A stretch of 64,000 bases of DNA from Aegilops tauschii subsp. strangulata. Lineage: Eukaryota; Streptophyta; Magnoliopsida; Poales; Poaceae. The position numbers and the translations under genes are program-made. The DNA lies in assembly GCF_002575655.3 (NCBI RefSeq), contig NC_053039.3, positions 379,045,633-379,109,632 on the forward strand, given 5' to 3'. The notes under the pieces were generated by a model. The model searched no databases. It saw nothing but the letters and a program-made list of their open reading frames with translations, and was not told the origin of the DNA. How positions within the stretch are numbered: the stretch's first letter is position 1; the number at the start of each line of letters is the position of its first letter. Positions 32,288 through 44,535 of this stretch are shown here, one piece after another.

Positions 32288-33536
32288 CAGGTTTATGCGT
32301 AGATGTTATATGCACGAGTAAAACACAAGTGAGTTGTGGGCGATACTAGTCATACTGCTTACTAGCATGTCACACTTTGATTCGGCGGTATTGTTGGATG
32401 AAGCGGCCCGGACCGACATTACGCGTACGCTTACGCGAGACTGGTTCTACCGACGTGGTTCGCACACAGGTGGCTGGCGGGTGTCAGTTTCTCAAAATTT
32501 AGTTGAATCAAGTGTGGCTACACCCGGTCCTTGAGAAGGTTAAAATAGCACATACTTGACGAAATATCGTTGTCGTTTTGATGCGTAGGTAAGAACGGTT
32601 CTTGCTCGGCCCGTAGCAGCCACGTAAAACTTGCAACAACAAAGTAGAGGACGTCTAACTTGTTTTTGCAGGGCATGTTGTGATGTGATATGGTCAAGAC
32701 ATGATGCTAAATTTTATTGTATGAGATGATCATGTTTTGTAACGGAGTTATCGGCAACTGGCAGGAGCCATATGGTTGTCGCTTTATTGTATGAAATGCA
32801 ATCACCATGTAATTGCTTTACTTTATCACTAAGCGGTAGCGATAGTCGTAGGAGCAATAGTTGGCGAGACGACAATGATCCTACGATGGAGATCAAGGTG
32901 TCACGTCGGTGATGATGGTGATCATGGCGGTTGCTTTGGAGATGGAGATCAAAGGCACAAGATGATGATGGCCATATCATATCACTTATATTGATTGCAT
33001 GTGATGTTTACCCTTTATGCATCTTATTTTGCTAGTTCGACGGTAGCATTATAAGATGATCTCTCACTAAATTTCAAGGTACAGGTGTTCTCCCTGAGTA
33101 TGCACCGTTGCGACAGTTCTTCGTGCTGAGACACCACGCGATGATCACGTGTGATAAGCTCTACGTTCACATACAACGGGTGCAAGCCAGTTTTGCACAT
33201 GCAGAATACTCGAGTTAAACTTGACGAGCCTAGCATATGCAGATATGGCCTCGGAACACTGGAGACCGAAAGGTCGAGCGTGAATCATATAGAAGATATG
33301 ATCAACATAGTGATGTTCACCATTGAAAACTACTCCATCTCACGTGATGATCGGACATGGTTTAGTTGATATGGATCACGTGATCACTTAGATGATTAGA
33401 GGGATGTCTATCTAAGTGGGAGTTCTTAAGTAATATGATTAATTGAACTTTAATTTATCATGAACTTAGTCCTGGTAGTATTAGCATATCTGTGTAGATC
33501 AATAGCTCGCGTTTAGCTCCCTGTTTTATTTTTGAT
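32288..33536. other. Angela untranslated leader
   Basis: About 1.25 kb between the primer site and the gag remnant, without a supported ORF. Long leaders are normal for Angela/BARE elements. It contains scattered G-rich and TGATGATGG words only. Confidence 0.6.
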
Positions 33537-36500
33537 ATGTTCCGAGAGAAAACTAAGTTGAAAGATGTTGGTAGCAATGATGCGGATTGGATCCATGATC
33601 TGAGGATTGTCCTCATTGCTGCACAGAAGAATTATGTCCTTGATGCACCGCTAGGTGACAGACCGATTGCATGAGAAAATGCAGATGTTATGAACGTTTG
33701 GCAAGCTCGATATGATGACTACTTGATAGTTTAGTGCACCATGCTTTACGGCTTAGAATAGGGGCTTCAAAGACGTTTTTGAAACGCCAATATTTCAGAC
33801 TCATGCCCATGTCGAAAGGTATGATACCTTTGACAAATACTTTGCCTACAAGATGGAGGAGAATAGCTCAGCTAGTAAGCATGTGCTCAGAATGTCTGAG
33901 TACTACAATCACTTGAATCAAGTGGGAGTTAATCTTCCAGATAAGATAATGATTGACAGAGTTCTCTAGTCACTATCACCAACTTACTAGAAGTTCGTGA
34001 TGAACTATAATATGCAAGGGATAACGGAAACGATTCCCAAGCTCTTCGTGATGCTGAAATAGACGAAGGTAGAATCAAGAAAAGCATCAAGTTTTGATGG
34101 TTGACAAGACCACTAGTTTCAAGAAAAGGGCAAAGGGAAGAAAGGGAACTTCAAAAAGAACGGCAAGCAAGTTGCTGCTCCCGTGAAGAAGCCCAAAGCT
34201 AGACCCAAGCCTGAAACTGAGTGCTTCTACTATGAAGGAAATGGTCACTGGAAGTGGAACTGCCCTAGATACTTGGCGGATAAGAAGGATGGCAAAGTGA
34301 ACAAAGATATATTGGATATACATGTTATTGATGTGTACTTTACTAGTGTTTATAGCAACCCCTCGGCATTTGATACTGGTTTAGTTGCTAAGAGTAGTAA
34401 CCCGAAACGGGAGTTGCAGAATGAACAGAAACTAGTTAAAGGCGAGGTGACGATGTGTGTTGGAAGTAGTTCCAAGATTGATATGATCATCATCGCACAC
34501 TCCCTATACTTTCGGGATTAGTGTTGAACCTAAATAAGTGTTATTTGGTGTTTGCGTTGAGCATGAATATGATTTGATCATATTTATTGCAATACGGTTA
34601 TTCATTTAAGTTAGAGAATAATTGTTGTTCTGTTTACATGAATAAAACCTTCTATTGTCATACACCCAATGAAAATGGTTTGTTGGATCTCGATCATAGT
34701 GATACACATATTCATAATATTGAAGCCAAAAGATGCAAAGTTAATAATGATAGTGCAACTTATTTATGGCACTGCCGTTTAGGTCATATTGGTGTAAAGC
34801 GCATGAAGAAACTCCATGCTGATGGGATTTTGGAATCACTTGATTATGAATCACTTGATGCTTGCGGACCATGCCTTATGGGCAAGATGACTAAGACTCC
34901 GTTCTCCGGAACAACGGAGCGAGCAACTGACTTATTGGAAATAATACATACTGATGTATGCGATCCGATGAGTGTTGAGGCTCGCAGCGGGTATCGTTAT
35001 TTTCTAACCTTCACAGATGATTTGAGCAGATATGGATATATCTTGATGAAACATAAGTCTGAAACATTTGCAAAGTTCAAAGAATTTCAGAGTGAAGTTG
35101 AAAATCATCGTAACAAGAAAATAAAGTTTCTACAATCTGATCGTGGAGGAGAATATTTGAGTTACGAGTTTGGTCTTCATTTGAAAAAATGTGGGATAGT
35201 TTCGCAACTCACGCTACCCTGAACACCACAGCGTAATGGTGTGTCCGAACGTCGTAATCATACTTTACTAGATATGGTGCGATCTCTGATATCTCTTACT
35301 GATTTACTGCTATAGTTTTGGGGTTATGCTTTAGAGACGGCTGCATTCACATTAAATAGGGCACCATCTAAATCCGTTGAGACGACGCCTTATAAACTGT
35401 GGTTTGGCAAGAAACCAAAGTTGTCGTTTCTTCAAGTTTGGGGTTGCGATGCTTATGTGAAAAGGTTTCATCTTGATAAGCTCAAACTCAAATCGGAGAA
35501 ATGTGTCTTCATAGGATACCCAAAGGAGACAGTTGGGTACACCTTCTATCACAGATCCGAAGGCAAGACATTCGTTGCTAAGAATGGATCCTTTCTAGAG
35601 AAGGAGTTTATCTCAAAATAAGTGAGTAGGAGGAAAGTAGAACTTGATATGAGGTAATTGTACCTGCTCCCTTATTGGAAAGTAGTTCATCACAGAAGTC
35701 TGTTCCTGTGACTCCTACACCAATTAGTGAGGAAGCTAATGATGATGATCACGTAACTTCAGATCAAGTTACTACCGAACCTCGTAGGTCAACCAGAGTA
35801 AGATCCGCACCAGAGTGGTACGGCAATCCTATTCTGGAGGTCATGTTATTTGACCATGACGAACCTATGAACTATGAGGAAGCGATGATGAGCCCAGATT
35901 CCGCAAAATGGCTTGAGGGCATGAAATCTGAGATGGGATCCATGTATGAGAACAAAGTGTGGACTTTGGTTGACTTGCCCGATGATCGGCAAGCCATCGA
36001 GAATATATGGATCTTCAAGAAGAAGACTGACGTTCACGGTAATGTTACTGTCTACAAAGCTTGACTTGTTGTGAAAGGTTTTCGACAAGTTCAAGGAGTT
36101 GACTATGATGAGACTTTCTCACCCGTAGCGATGCTTAAGTCCGTCCGAATCATGTTAGCAATTGCCGCATTTTATGATTATGAAATTTTGGCAAATGGAT
36201 GTAAAGACTGCATTCCTGAATGGATTTCTGGAAGAAGAGTTGTATATGATGCAACCTGAAGGTTTTATCGATCCAAAGGGTGGTAACAAAGTGTGCAAGC
36301 TCCAGCGATCCATCTATGGACTGGTGCAAGCATCTCGGAGTTGGAATAAACGTTTTGATAGTGTGATCAAAGTATATGGTTTTATACAGACTTTTTGAGA
36401 AGCCTATATTTACAAGAAAGTGAGTGGGAGCTCTATAGCATTTCTGATATTATATGTGGATGACATATTGTTGATTGGAAATGACATAGAATTTCTGGAT

Positions 36501-37090
36501 GGCATAAAGGGATACTTGAATAAGAGTTTTTTCAATGAAAGACCTCGGTGAAGCTGCTTATATATTGGGCATCAAGATCTATAGAGATAGATCAAGACGC
36601 TTAATTGGACTTTCACAAAGCACATGCCTTGATAAAGTTTTGAAGAAGTTCAAAATGGATCAAGCAAAGAAAGGGTTCTTGCCTGTGTTACAAGGTGTGA
36701 AATTGAGTAAGACTCAAAGCCCGACCACGGCAGAAGATAGAAAAAGAATGAAAGTCATTCCCTATGCCTCAGCCATAGGTTCTATAAAATATGCCATGTT
36801 GTGTACTAGATCTATTGTATACCCTACATTGAATTTGGCAAGGGAGTACAATAGTGATCTAGGAGTAGATCACTGGACAGCGGTCAAAATTATCCTTAGT
36901 GGAATAAGGATATGTTTCTCGATTATGGAGGTGACAAAAGGTTCGTCGTAAAGGGTTACATCGATGCAAGTTTTGACACTGATCCAGATGACTCTAAATC
37001 TCAATCTGGATACATAATGAAAGTGGGAGCAATTAGTTAGAGTAGCTCCGTGCTGAGCATTGTTGACATAGAAATTTGCAAAATACATAC
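33537..37090 (+). pseudogene. Angela gag-pol polyprotein remnant
   Basis: Gag remnant: SNDADWIHDLRIVLIAAQKNY near 33570, and a zinc-knuckle region at 34222 reading CFYYEGNGHWKWNC, where the second Cys is Tyr. A GAG-pre-integrase segment (YLWHCRLGHIGVKRMKKLHA, about 34763) and an integrase core (IIHTDVCDPMSVEARSGYRY, then SDRGGEYLS, about 34940-35170) follow. The reverse transcriptase spans about 35990-36540 with [24 protein letters not shown] wording (with one changed residue) and a YVDD motif near 36452. The RNase H region is at about 36940-37085. Stops include TGA 35221, TGA 36061 and TGA 36397, with several frame changes. In intact relatives this encodes the particle and replication proteins. 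Confidence 0.9.
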
Positions 37091-37307
37091 GGATCTGAAT
37101 ATGGCAGACCCGTTGACTAAACTTCTCTCACAAGCAAAACATGATCACACCTTAGTACTCTTTGGGTGTTAATCACATGGCAATGTGAACTAAGATTATT
37201 GACTCTAGTAAACCCTTGGAGTGTTGGTCACATGGTGATGTGAACTATTGGTGTTAAACAACATGGCGATGTGAACTAGATTATTGACTCTAGTGCAAGT
37301 GGGAGAC

Positions 37308-39047
37308 TGAAGGAAATATGCCCTAGAGGCAATAATAAAGTTGTTATTTATATTTCCTTATATCATGATAAATGTTTATTATTCATGCTAGAATTGTATT
37401 AACCGGAAACTTAGTACATGTGTGAATACATAGACAAACAGAGTGTCACTAGTATGCCTCTACTTGACTAGCTCGTTGAATCAAAGATGGTTAAGTTTCC
37501 TAGCCATACACATGAGTTGTCATTTGATTAACGGGATCACATCATTAGAGAATGATGTTATTGACTTGACCCATTCTGTTAGCTTAGCATTCGATCGTTT
37601 AGTATACTGCTATTGCTTTCTTCATGACTTATACATGTTCCTATGACTATGAGATTATGCAACTCCCGAATACCGGAGGAACACTTTGTGTGCTACCAAA
37701 CGTCACAACGTAACTAGGTGATTATAAAGGTGCTCTACAAGTGTCTCCGATGGTACTTGTTGAGTTGGCATAAATCAAGATTAGGATTTGTCACTCCGAT
37801 TGTCGGAGAGGTATCTCTGGGCCCTCTCGGTAATGCACATCACTATAAGCCTTGCAAGCAATGCAACTAATGAGTTAGTTGCAGGATGATGTATTACGGA
37901 ACGAGTAAAGAGACTTGCTGGTAACGAGATTGAACTAGGTATTGAGATACCGACGATCGAATCTCGGGCAGGTAACATACCGATGACAAAGGGAACAACG
38001 TATGTTGTCATGCGGTTTGACCGATAAAGATCTTCGTAGAATATGTGGGAGCTAATATGAGCATTCGGGTTCCACTATTGGTTATTGACCGGAGACGAGT
38101 CTCGGTCATGTCTACATAGTTCTCGAATCCATAGGGTCTGCACGCTTAACGTTCGGTGACGATCGGTAATATGAGTTTATGTGTTTTGATGTTCCGAAGG
38201 TAGTTCGGAGTCCCGGTTATGATCACAGACATGACGAGGAGTCTCAAAATGGTCGAGACATAAAGACTGATATATTGGATGACTATGTTTGGACTTCGGA
38301 AGGGTTCCGGGCAAGTTCGGACAAATACCGGAGTACCGGGGGGTTACCGGAACCCCCCGGGGAGTGTAATGGGCCTATTGGGCCTTACTGGAGAAGAGGA
38401 GGGGCGGCCAGGGCAGGCCGCGCGCCCCCTCCCCCTCTAGTTTGAATTGGACAAGGAGGGGGCGGCGCCCCCCTTTCCTTCCTCCTCTCTCCTACTTCCC
38501 TCTCTCCTACTCCTACTCTTGGAAGGGTTGGAGTCCTACTCCCGGTGGGAGTAGGACTCCCCTTGGGGCGCGCCTAGGAGGGCCGGCCCCTCCCCCTCCT
38601 CCACTCCTTTATATACGGGGGATGGGGGCACCCCATTGAAACACAAGTTGATCAGTTGATCTTTTAGCCGTGTGCGGTGCCCCCTCCACTATAGTCCACC
38701 TCGGTCATATCGTAGCGGTGCTTAGGCGAAGCCCTGCGTCGGTAGCATCATCATCACCGTGATCACGCCGTCGTGCTGACGGAACTCTCCCTCGAAGCTC
38801 TGCTGGATCATGAGTTCGTGGGACGTCACCGAGCTAAACATGTGCTGAACTCGGAGGTGCCGTGTGTGCGGTACTTGGATCGGTCGGATCGTGAAGACGT
38901 ACGACTACATCAACCGCGTTGTCATAACACTACCGCTTACGGTCTACGACGGTACGTGGATGACACTCTCCCATCTCGTTGCTATGCATAACCATGATCT
39001 TGCGTGTGCGTAGGATTTTTTTTTTTGAAATTACTACGTTCCCAACA
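37308..39047 (+). repeat. Angela 3' LTR, full length
   Basis: 1740 bp, starts TGAAGGAAATATGCCC, ends CCCAACA. It keeps a perfect 14-bp inverted repeat GGAGTCCTACTCCC/GGGAGTAGGACTCC (38530-38560) and the TATA box at 38608, both at or within the part deleted from the 5' LTR. Confidence 0.97.
38608..38615 (+). promoter_or_regulatory. Angela LTR TATA box
   Basis: TTTATATA in CTCCTTTATATACGGGG of the 3' LTR, the only core promoter copy left in this element. Confidence 0.7.
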
Positions 39048-39670
39048 CAACTGGGCTATAGACTGCCCAGGCTTGGTTTTGTTTTTAACAGGCCTAGCCC
39101 ATGAAAACAACTGGGCACAACGATCCAGCGGGCATCTACTGGTCTCTAGCCCGCCAGCGTTAGTTATATTTTGTCTTACAACATCCAGAGGCAGTTTTTT
39201 TTACTGAATCAAACACACAGCCCAGTTCTATTTTCCTCTTGAAACGTCGTGTCCTACTTCCGTTTTCTAATCTCTACCTATAGTTTTACTAGTTCATATA
39301 CACGTATCATTATATTGAAAATACATAAAGTTCCCTTTTCATATTTACATCCTTATTTTTGTTGGTGTTTTCCCTCCCAGCGCTGATTTTTTTACCACTG
39401 GTTTTCCCTTAAACCAACTCAATTGTCCCACATCTTATTTGCATACAAAAACAAAACGATTTTTTTGGCAAATCAATGAGTTCTTAAAAAATGTTTATCA
39501 TTTCGGGATTACAACAGTTCAGACTCCACCGAAATATGCAAAATAAGGTTAAACTTTTAGACCGTGGTCCTGGGAAAAAATGGGTTGTAATAAATTACTT
39601 AAGAATTAGCAAATGGGCTGTAAATTATTAAAAAAATAGCAATGGGCTCTATGTTGTCTGCCACAGATTT

Positions 39671-41060
39671 GGAGGTTGACTTGTGGGCCTACAAAGTTCA
39701 TGCGTACAAAAGGTTTCTAAAAAAAGAAACTTAGTCAACAATCGACTCTACCAGCATTAGACCATTAGATGTCAATCTAACGGCAATCGTGCTTCTTCAG
39801 TCTCTGATCTTCCTGCTCCAGCCGCCCAAACCAGCGCCGGCGGAACCGCCTGCTCCCGCCTCCCGTGGCCGGCTGTGCTGCCGGGCAGGCCTCACTGCCC
39901 CACCATACTCGCATCCCTGGCCTGTCTATCCCTCTACTCACCCACACCTCCTGTTATTTTCCAGTGACGGCAGCCGAACCAGTCAACCCTCGTACTCCCC
40001 ACCGCGTGGGCAGCCACTGTCGTGTCTTCCCCGGCTCCGTGTCGTTCGTAGGCCTCGCCGTCGTCCACCGCCCTGGTGCTCTCGGCGCAGCATGGTCAAC
40101 ATGGTCAACGAACGCCATCCATCGGAAGTGGACTGTACGTGGAGAGGCTGATAGCTGGGTCCACGGCCAGACACAAGGAAATGCCTCCTTATTACGTGCA
40201 AAATAATGATTCCTCCACCTGACATCTGGGACCCACCAGAAGGGCCTCTGTATTTCGTGAAAAAAACGTTCCCGCCGCTAACAGCTTGAACCTACCAGCT
40301 ATATCTTCGCACGCAAGGAAGTGCTTCCTTATTACGCACAAAAAATGGATACTCCCCTACTAGCTGGGACCCACCATATGGGAGGCTGACTTGTGGGCCT
40401 ACTAAGTTGACGCGGACGGAGGGCTTTGTCAACTTTGTCAATATGAACGATTCTAGCTCCAGTGACCGTACGATGTCCATCCAACGGCCGTAGTGCTTCT
40501 TCAACCTCTGGTCTTCTTGCTCCAGCCGCCCAAACCAGCGCCGGTCGTTCCGCGTGCTCCTGCCTCCCGTGGCCGGCTGTGATGCCGCGGAGGCCTCACC
40601 GCCCCCTACTACTCCCACCGCTGGCCAGGCCATCCACTCACCCACACCCCCTGTTATTTTGCGGCAACGGCAGCCTCACACCGCAGCCGAACCAGTGAAC
40701 CCTCGTACTCCTCTCCGTGTGGGCTTCCACTGCCGCGTCTTCCCCGGCTCCACATCGTCCCCTTCTTAGGCCTCGCCGTCGTCCACCGCCCTGGTGCTCT
40801 CGGCGCGGCGTGGTCAACATGGTCAAGGAACGACTTTCATCGGAAGAGTACTGTACGTGGAGAGGCTAACAGCTGTGTCCACGACAGCAGCAAGGAAGTG
40901 CCTCCTTATTACGCGGAAATAATGATTCCTCCACCTGACAGCAGGGACCCACCGGACGAGCCACCATATTTCATGAAAAAACGTTCCCCCCCCCCCCCGA
41001 CTGCTGGGACCCACCAGCTACATCTTCGCACGAAGGAAGTGCGTCCATATTACGGGCAAA
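39671..41060. repeat. About 710-bp tandem duplication in CACTA C
   Basis: GACTTGTGGGCCTAC at 39678 and 40388, CCAGCCGCCCAAACCAGCGCC at about 39818 and 40522, and GGTCAACATGGTCAA with CTGTACGTGGAGAGGCT at about 40093 and 40811 define two copies. Both copies also carry CCACCGCCCTGGTGCTCTCGG. Short GGGACCCACCAGC/AAGGAAGTGC modules repeat further at 40300-41120. Confidence 0.8.
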
Positions 41061-41487
41061 AAAATGATTCACCCCGTGACTGCTGGGACCCACTAGCTTC
41101 ATCTTCGCACGCAAGAAAGTGCCTGACAGTCAGGACCCACCTGGTTGAAGCGTACGTAGCGTTGTCATTCTAGTCGCGAATGTGTACGTACATACTGGTC
41201 GATCGGTCTGTCTGCAGGCTACAGCGATGAACCGTGTCCGTGTAAGGAAGGGCACGTGTCGTAGTAAAGGCGCGGACGTAGCATGTACACGTACGTACAA
41301 CCAGGGTGCAAGAAATTAAATACGGCCACGTACGTACATACGGGCGGGGTCTCGAACACCTACTCGCACATACATACGGCCAGGGCTCGTGTACATGGTT
41401 GGGTTGGAACGGAGAAACTGCGTCGCCGTCGTGTTCATCGGGTGCCAACCGGCTTGGACGAAATAGCCGATCGAAATGAGGCCTGGC

Positions 41488-41730
41488 GTACCGCAGAACG
41501 GAGTAAACGGCCTTGTGTTCGACCTGCCACGGTCGAAACGGGATCCTGTTCATCGGGAGGGGTCTGGCGTACCGCAAAACGGAGGAAACGGACTTCTCCT
41601 GGACCTCCTACGGTCGAAATGGGGTCATGATCATCGGGAGGGGTGTGGCGTACCGCAAAACAGAGGAAATGGACTTGTGTTGGAGCGCTAAGGTCGAAAC
41701 GGGGGTCCTGTTCATCGGGAGGGGTGTGGC
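41488..41730 (+). repeat. 81-bp tandem repeat, three copies plus a partial
   Basis: GTACCGCAxAACGGAG starts copies at 41488, 41569 and 41650, and a partial copy at 41731, exactly 81 bases apart. Each contains GGTCGAAACGGG and CATCGGGAGGGG. Because 81 is a multiple of three the repeat stays open in more than one frame; I do not consider it a gene. Confidence 0.9.
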
Positions 41731-41743
41731 GTACCAAAAAACG

Positions 41744-42170
41744 GGACTCCAGGAGATACTGTTCATCTCCACCGTCGACCTCCTCCGGCCTCCACGGGCT
41801 ACTGTTCATCCACCGTCGACCTCCTCCAGCCTCCACCTGCGACTGTTCATCCACGGGCTCCTGTTCATCCAGCCTCCACCGCTCCTCCACCGGCTACTGT
41901 TCAACCAGCCCTGTCCACGGGGTCCTGTTCAACCACCCCTCCATGGGCTACTGTTCATCCATCCCTCTAGCGGCTACTGTTCAACCAGCCCTCCATGGGG
42001 TCCTGTTCATCCAGCCCTCCACGGGGTCATGTTCATCCACCCCCAACCGGCTCGATCGATCGGGTTCCTGTTCATCTAGCGGCAACACCACGGGCTCCTG
42101 TTCATCCAACCCCCACCGGGAACTGTTCATCCAAACCCCCCCAACAACGCTCACTGTTCATCCATAGGCA
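41744..42170 (+). repeat. CTGTTCATCCA minisatellite
   Basis: CTGTTCATCCA or CTGTTCAACCA recurs about fifteen times at 20-35 base spacing with C-rich spacers such as GCCCTCCACGGGGTC. CTGTTCATC also sits in the 81-bp repeat just upstream. Confidence 0.8.
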
Positions 42171-42673
42171 GCATCGATCGGCTTCAGTTCGCATCAGTAG
42201 CAAAGGAATCGCTCGATCAGGTTCAGTTAACAGCCATCAATTGATCGCTCGGGTTCAGTAACGCGTAGCCTGTAGTGTAATCGCTCGGGTTCAATAGGTG
42301 AACGCCTCGCTCAGATTCAGTTAGAGCCCAACGCCTCGCACCCACGCGTGTACGTGTACAAGAGAAACGTGCATCGCTCGCCCCCCGATCACCCACCGTA
42401 ACCGGGAACTCCCCGATATTTTCCTCGCCCTCGCTTCTACCACGGTTTTTTCCGTCATGGATGGCCCAAAGAATGTCATGCAGCTGCGTCTCCAGCCCGC
42501 CCAGGACGAAAAGCCCATTTTCTATCATGATTGTTTGTCATAGAAGTAGGAGCCCACCACATCTATGACGATACCGGGTTTTGTCACAATTATCGTCATA
42601 GAAGGGTCATAAGCATGACAGGAAAAAAATTCGTTCGGCCCAAAATGTCACGGATGTGTCTTTTTTTGTAGTG

Positions 42674-43702
42674 CGGTGACCCGATAAGTACCCGGTACCC
42701 CCGGAACACTTCTGGTGTCCAAATACCATCATCCTATATATCAATCTTTACCTCTCGACCATTTAGAGACTCCTCGTCATGATCGTGATCTCATCCGGGA
42801 CTACGAACAACATTCGGTCACCAAATCACATAACTCATATAATACAATATCGTCATCGAACGTTAAGCGTGCGGACCCTACGGGTTCGAGAACTATGTAG
42901 ACATGACCGAGACACTTCTCTGGTCAGTAACCAATAGCGTAACCTGGATGCTCATATTGTCTCCTACATATTCTACGAAGATCTTTATCGGTCGAACTGT
43001 TATGACAACATACGTAATTCCCTTTGTCCATCGGTATGTTACTTGCCCGAGATTCGATCATCGATATCTTCATACCTAGTTCAATCTCGTTACCGGCAAG
43101 TCTCTTTACTCGTTCCATAATACATCATCTCGTGACTAACTCCTTAGTCGTTTGCTTGCAAGCTTATGATGTGTATTACCGAGAGGTCCCCGAGATACCT
43201 CTCCGATACTCGGAGTGACAAATCCTAATATTGATCTATGCCAACTCAACAAACACCTTCGGAGATACCTGTAGAGCATCTTTATAATCACCCAGTTACG
43301 TTGTGACGTTTGATAGCACACAAGGCATTCCTCTAGTATCCGGGAGTTGCATAATCTCATAGTCGAAGGAATATGTATTTCACATGAAGAAAGCAATAGC
43401 AATAAAACTAAACGATCATTATGCTAAGCTAATGGATGGATCTTGTCCATCACATCATTCTCCTAATGATGTGATCCCGTTATCAAATGACAACTCATGT
43501 CCATGGTTAGGAAACCTTAACCATCTTTGATCAACGAGCTAGTCTAGTAGAGGCTTACTAGGTACACTATGTTTGTTTATGTATTCACACATGTATTAAG
43601 GTTTCTGATCAATACAATCTAGCATGAATAATAAACCTTTATCATGAATAAGGAAATATAAAATAACAACTTTATTATTGCCTCTAGGGCATATTTCCTT
43701 CA
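42674..43702 (-). repeat. Angela-type LTR fragment, minus strand
   Basis: The sequence ends GCCTCTAGGGCATATTTCCTTCA at 43702, the inverse of the Angela LTR start, and runs back through AGTGACAAATCCTAAT and GGTCATTTT-free LTR sequence to 42674. It corresponds to the first ~1000 bases of an LTR; the TATA, R and U5 parts are cut away at the CACTA C terminus. The element itself inserted in the LTR of the Athila-like element that resumes at 43703. Confidence 0.85.
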
Positions 43703-44312
43703 ATTTCTCCATGAACTTAATACACTAGATGCATGCTGGATAGTGGTCGATGTGTGGAGTAATAGTAGTAGATGCACTCGTTTTGGTCTACTAATCTTGG
43801 ACATGATGCCTATATATTGATAATTGCCTTGGATATCGTCATAATTATTTGTTCTTCTATCAATTGCCCAATAGTAATATGTTTACCCACCGTGTGCTAT
43901 TTTCTTGAGAGAAGCCACCAGTGAAATCTACGGCCCCGGGTCTATCTTTTATCATATTTGCTTTCCAATCTATCTTTTGTCATGTTTTTTTTCCAAATCT
44001 ATTATATCAAAGGCCCAAAAATACCTTGCTGCACTTTTTCTTTATTAATTTATTTTGTGTTTTTGCAAGATCTATTTATCCAAACTCATCCAAATTAATC
44101 TATATTTTTACCGAGGAGGGATTGACAGCCCCTCTTACGCATTGGGTTGCGAGGATTTGTTCTTTGTGTTTAGGTACCGTTCACATAGTGTTGCTTGGTT
44201 CTCCTACTAGATTGATACCTTGGTTTCATAACTGAGGGAAACACCCACTGTAGTTGTACTACATCATCCCTTCCTCTTTGGGGAAATACCGACGCAGTTT
44301 AAAGCCGCATCA
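43703..44312 (+). repeat. Athila-like element 2, truncated 5' LTR
   Basis: Starts within the LTR at ATTTCTCCATGAACTTAATA and ends AAAGCCGCATCA. It aligns to 50027-50635 of the 3' LTR. Confidence 0.9.
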
Positions 44313-44323
44313 AAAGGAATTTC

Positions 44324-44340
44324 TGGCGTCGTTGCCGGGG
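44324..44340 (+). other. Primer binding site of Athila-like element 2
   Basis: TGGCGTCGTTGCCGGGG differs at one base (T for C) from the tRNA-Asp complement at 24868. Confidence 0.8.
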
Positions 44341-44535
44341 AGACATCATCAACATCTATCAGGTTCCTAATCACAAATCTCATCTCCTTGCAATTTACAT
44401 TATTTTCCATTTGCCTCTCGTTTTCATCTCCCCCACTTCACAAAGAAACATTGCCTTTTTATTCGTCGTCTTTTTCGTTCGCCTTTTTCTCGTTAGATCT
44501 ATCTTTTTGTTTGCAATCTTGTTTGCGTAGTCGCG

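Larger units (their letters stand above)
30707..39047 (+). mobile_element. Complete Angela/BARE-type Copia LTR retrotransposon
   Basis: LTRs at 30707-32274 and 37308-39047 begin TGAAGGAAATATGCCCTAGA, a signature of Triticeae Angela elements. CAACT flanks the element on both sides (30702-30706 and 39048-39052). There is a tRNA-Met primer binding site at 32276 and a purine tract GTGCAAGTGGGAGAC just before the 3' LTR. The interior carries gag, integrase, reverse transcriptase and RNase H remnants in Copia order, with many stops and frame changes. The 5' LTR is about 172 bases shorter because of an internal deletion. The element is dead. Confidence 0.97.
39048..42673. mobile_element. CACTA transposon C, right-hand part
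   Basis: The right terminus ends GTCTTTTTTTGTAGTG at 42673, preceded by subterminal words GTCATAGAAG, TGTCACAATTATCGTCATAG and AAGCATGACAGG. The interior is repetitive with no transposase. A matching CACTACAAAAAAA start was not found to the left: not in 30457-30706, not in 39048-40200, nor around the NAC gene. The left end is therefore deleted, highly mutated or outside the window. It lies against a minus-strand Angela-type LTR that it truncates. Confidence 0.65.

Noticed and set aside
41488..41730. CRISPR-like array
   Set aside because: Units are directly adjoining 81-bp repeats without unique spacers, in a plant transposon.
41513..42079. 188-codon plus-strand frame over the 81-bp repeats and minisatellite
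   Set aside because: Openness follows from repeat units that are multiples of three and lack stops; no domain, and competing frames are equally open.
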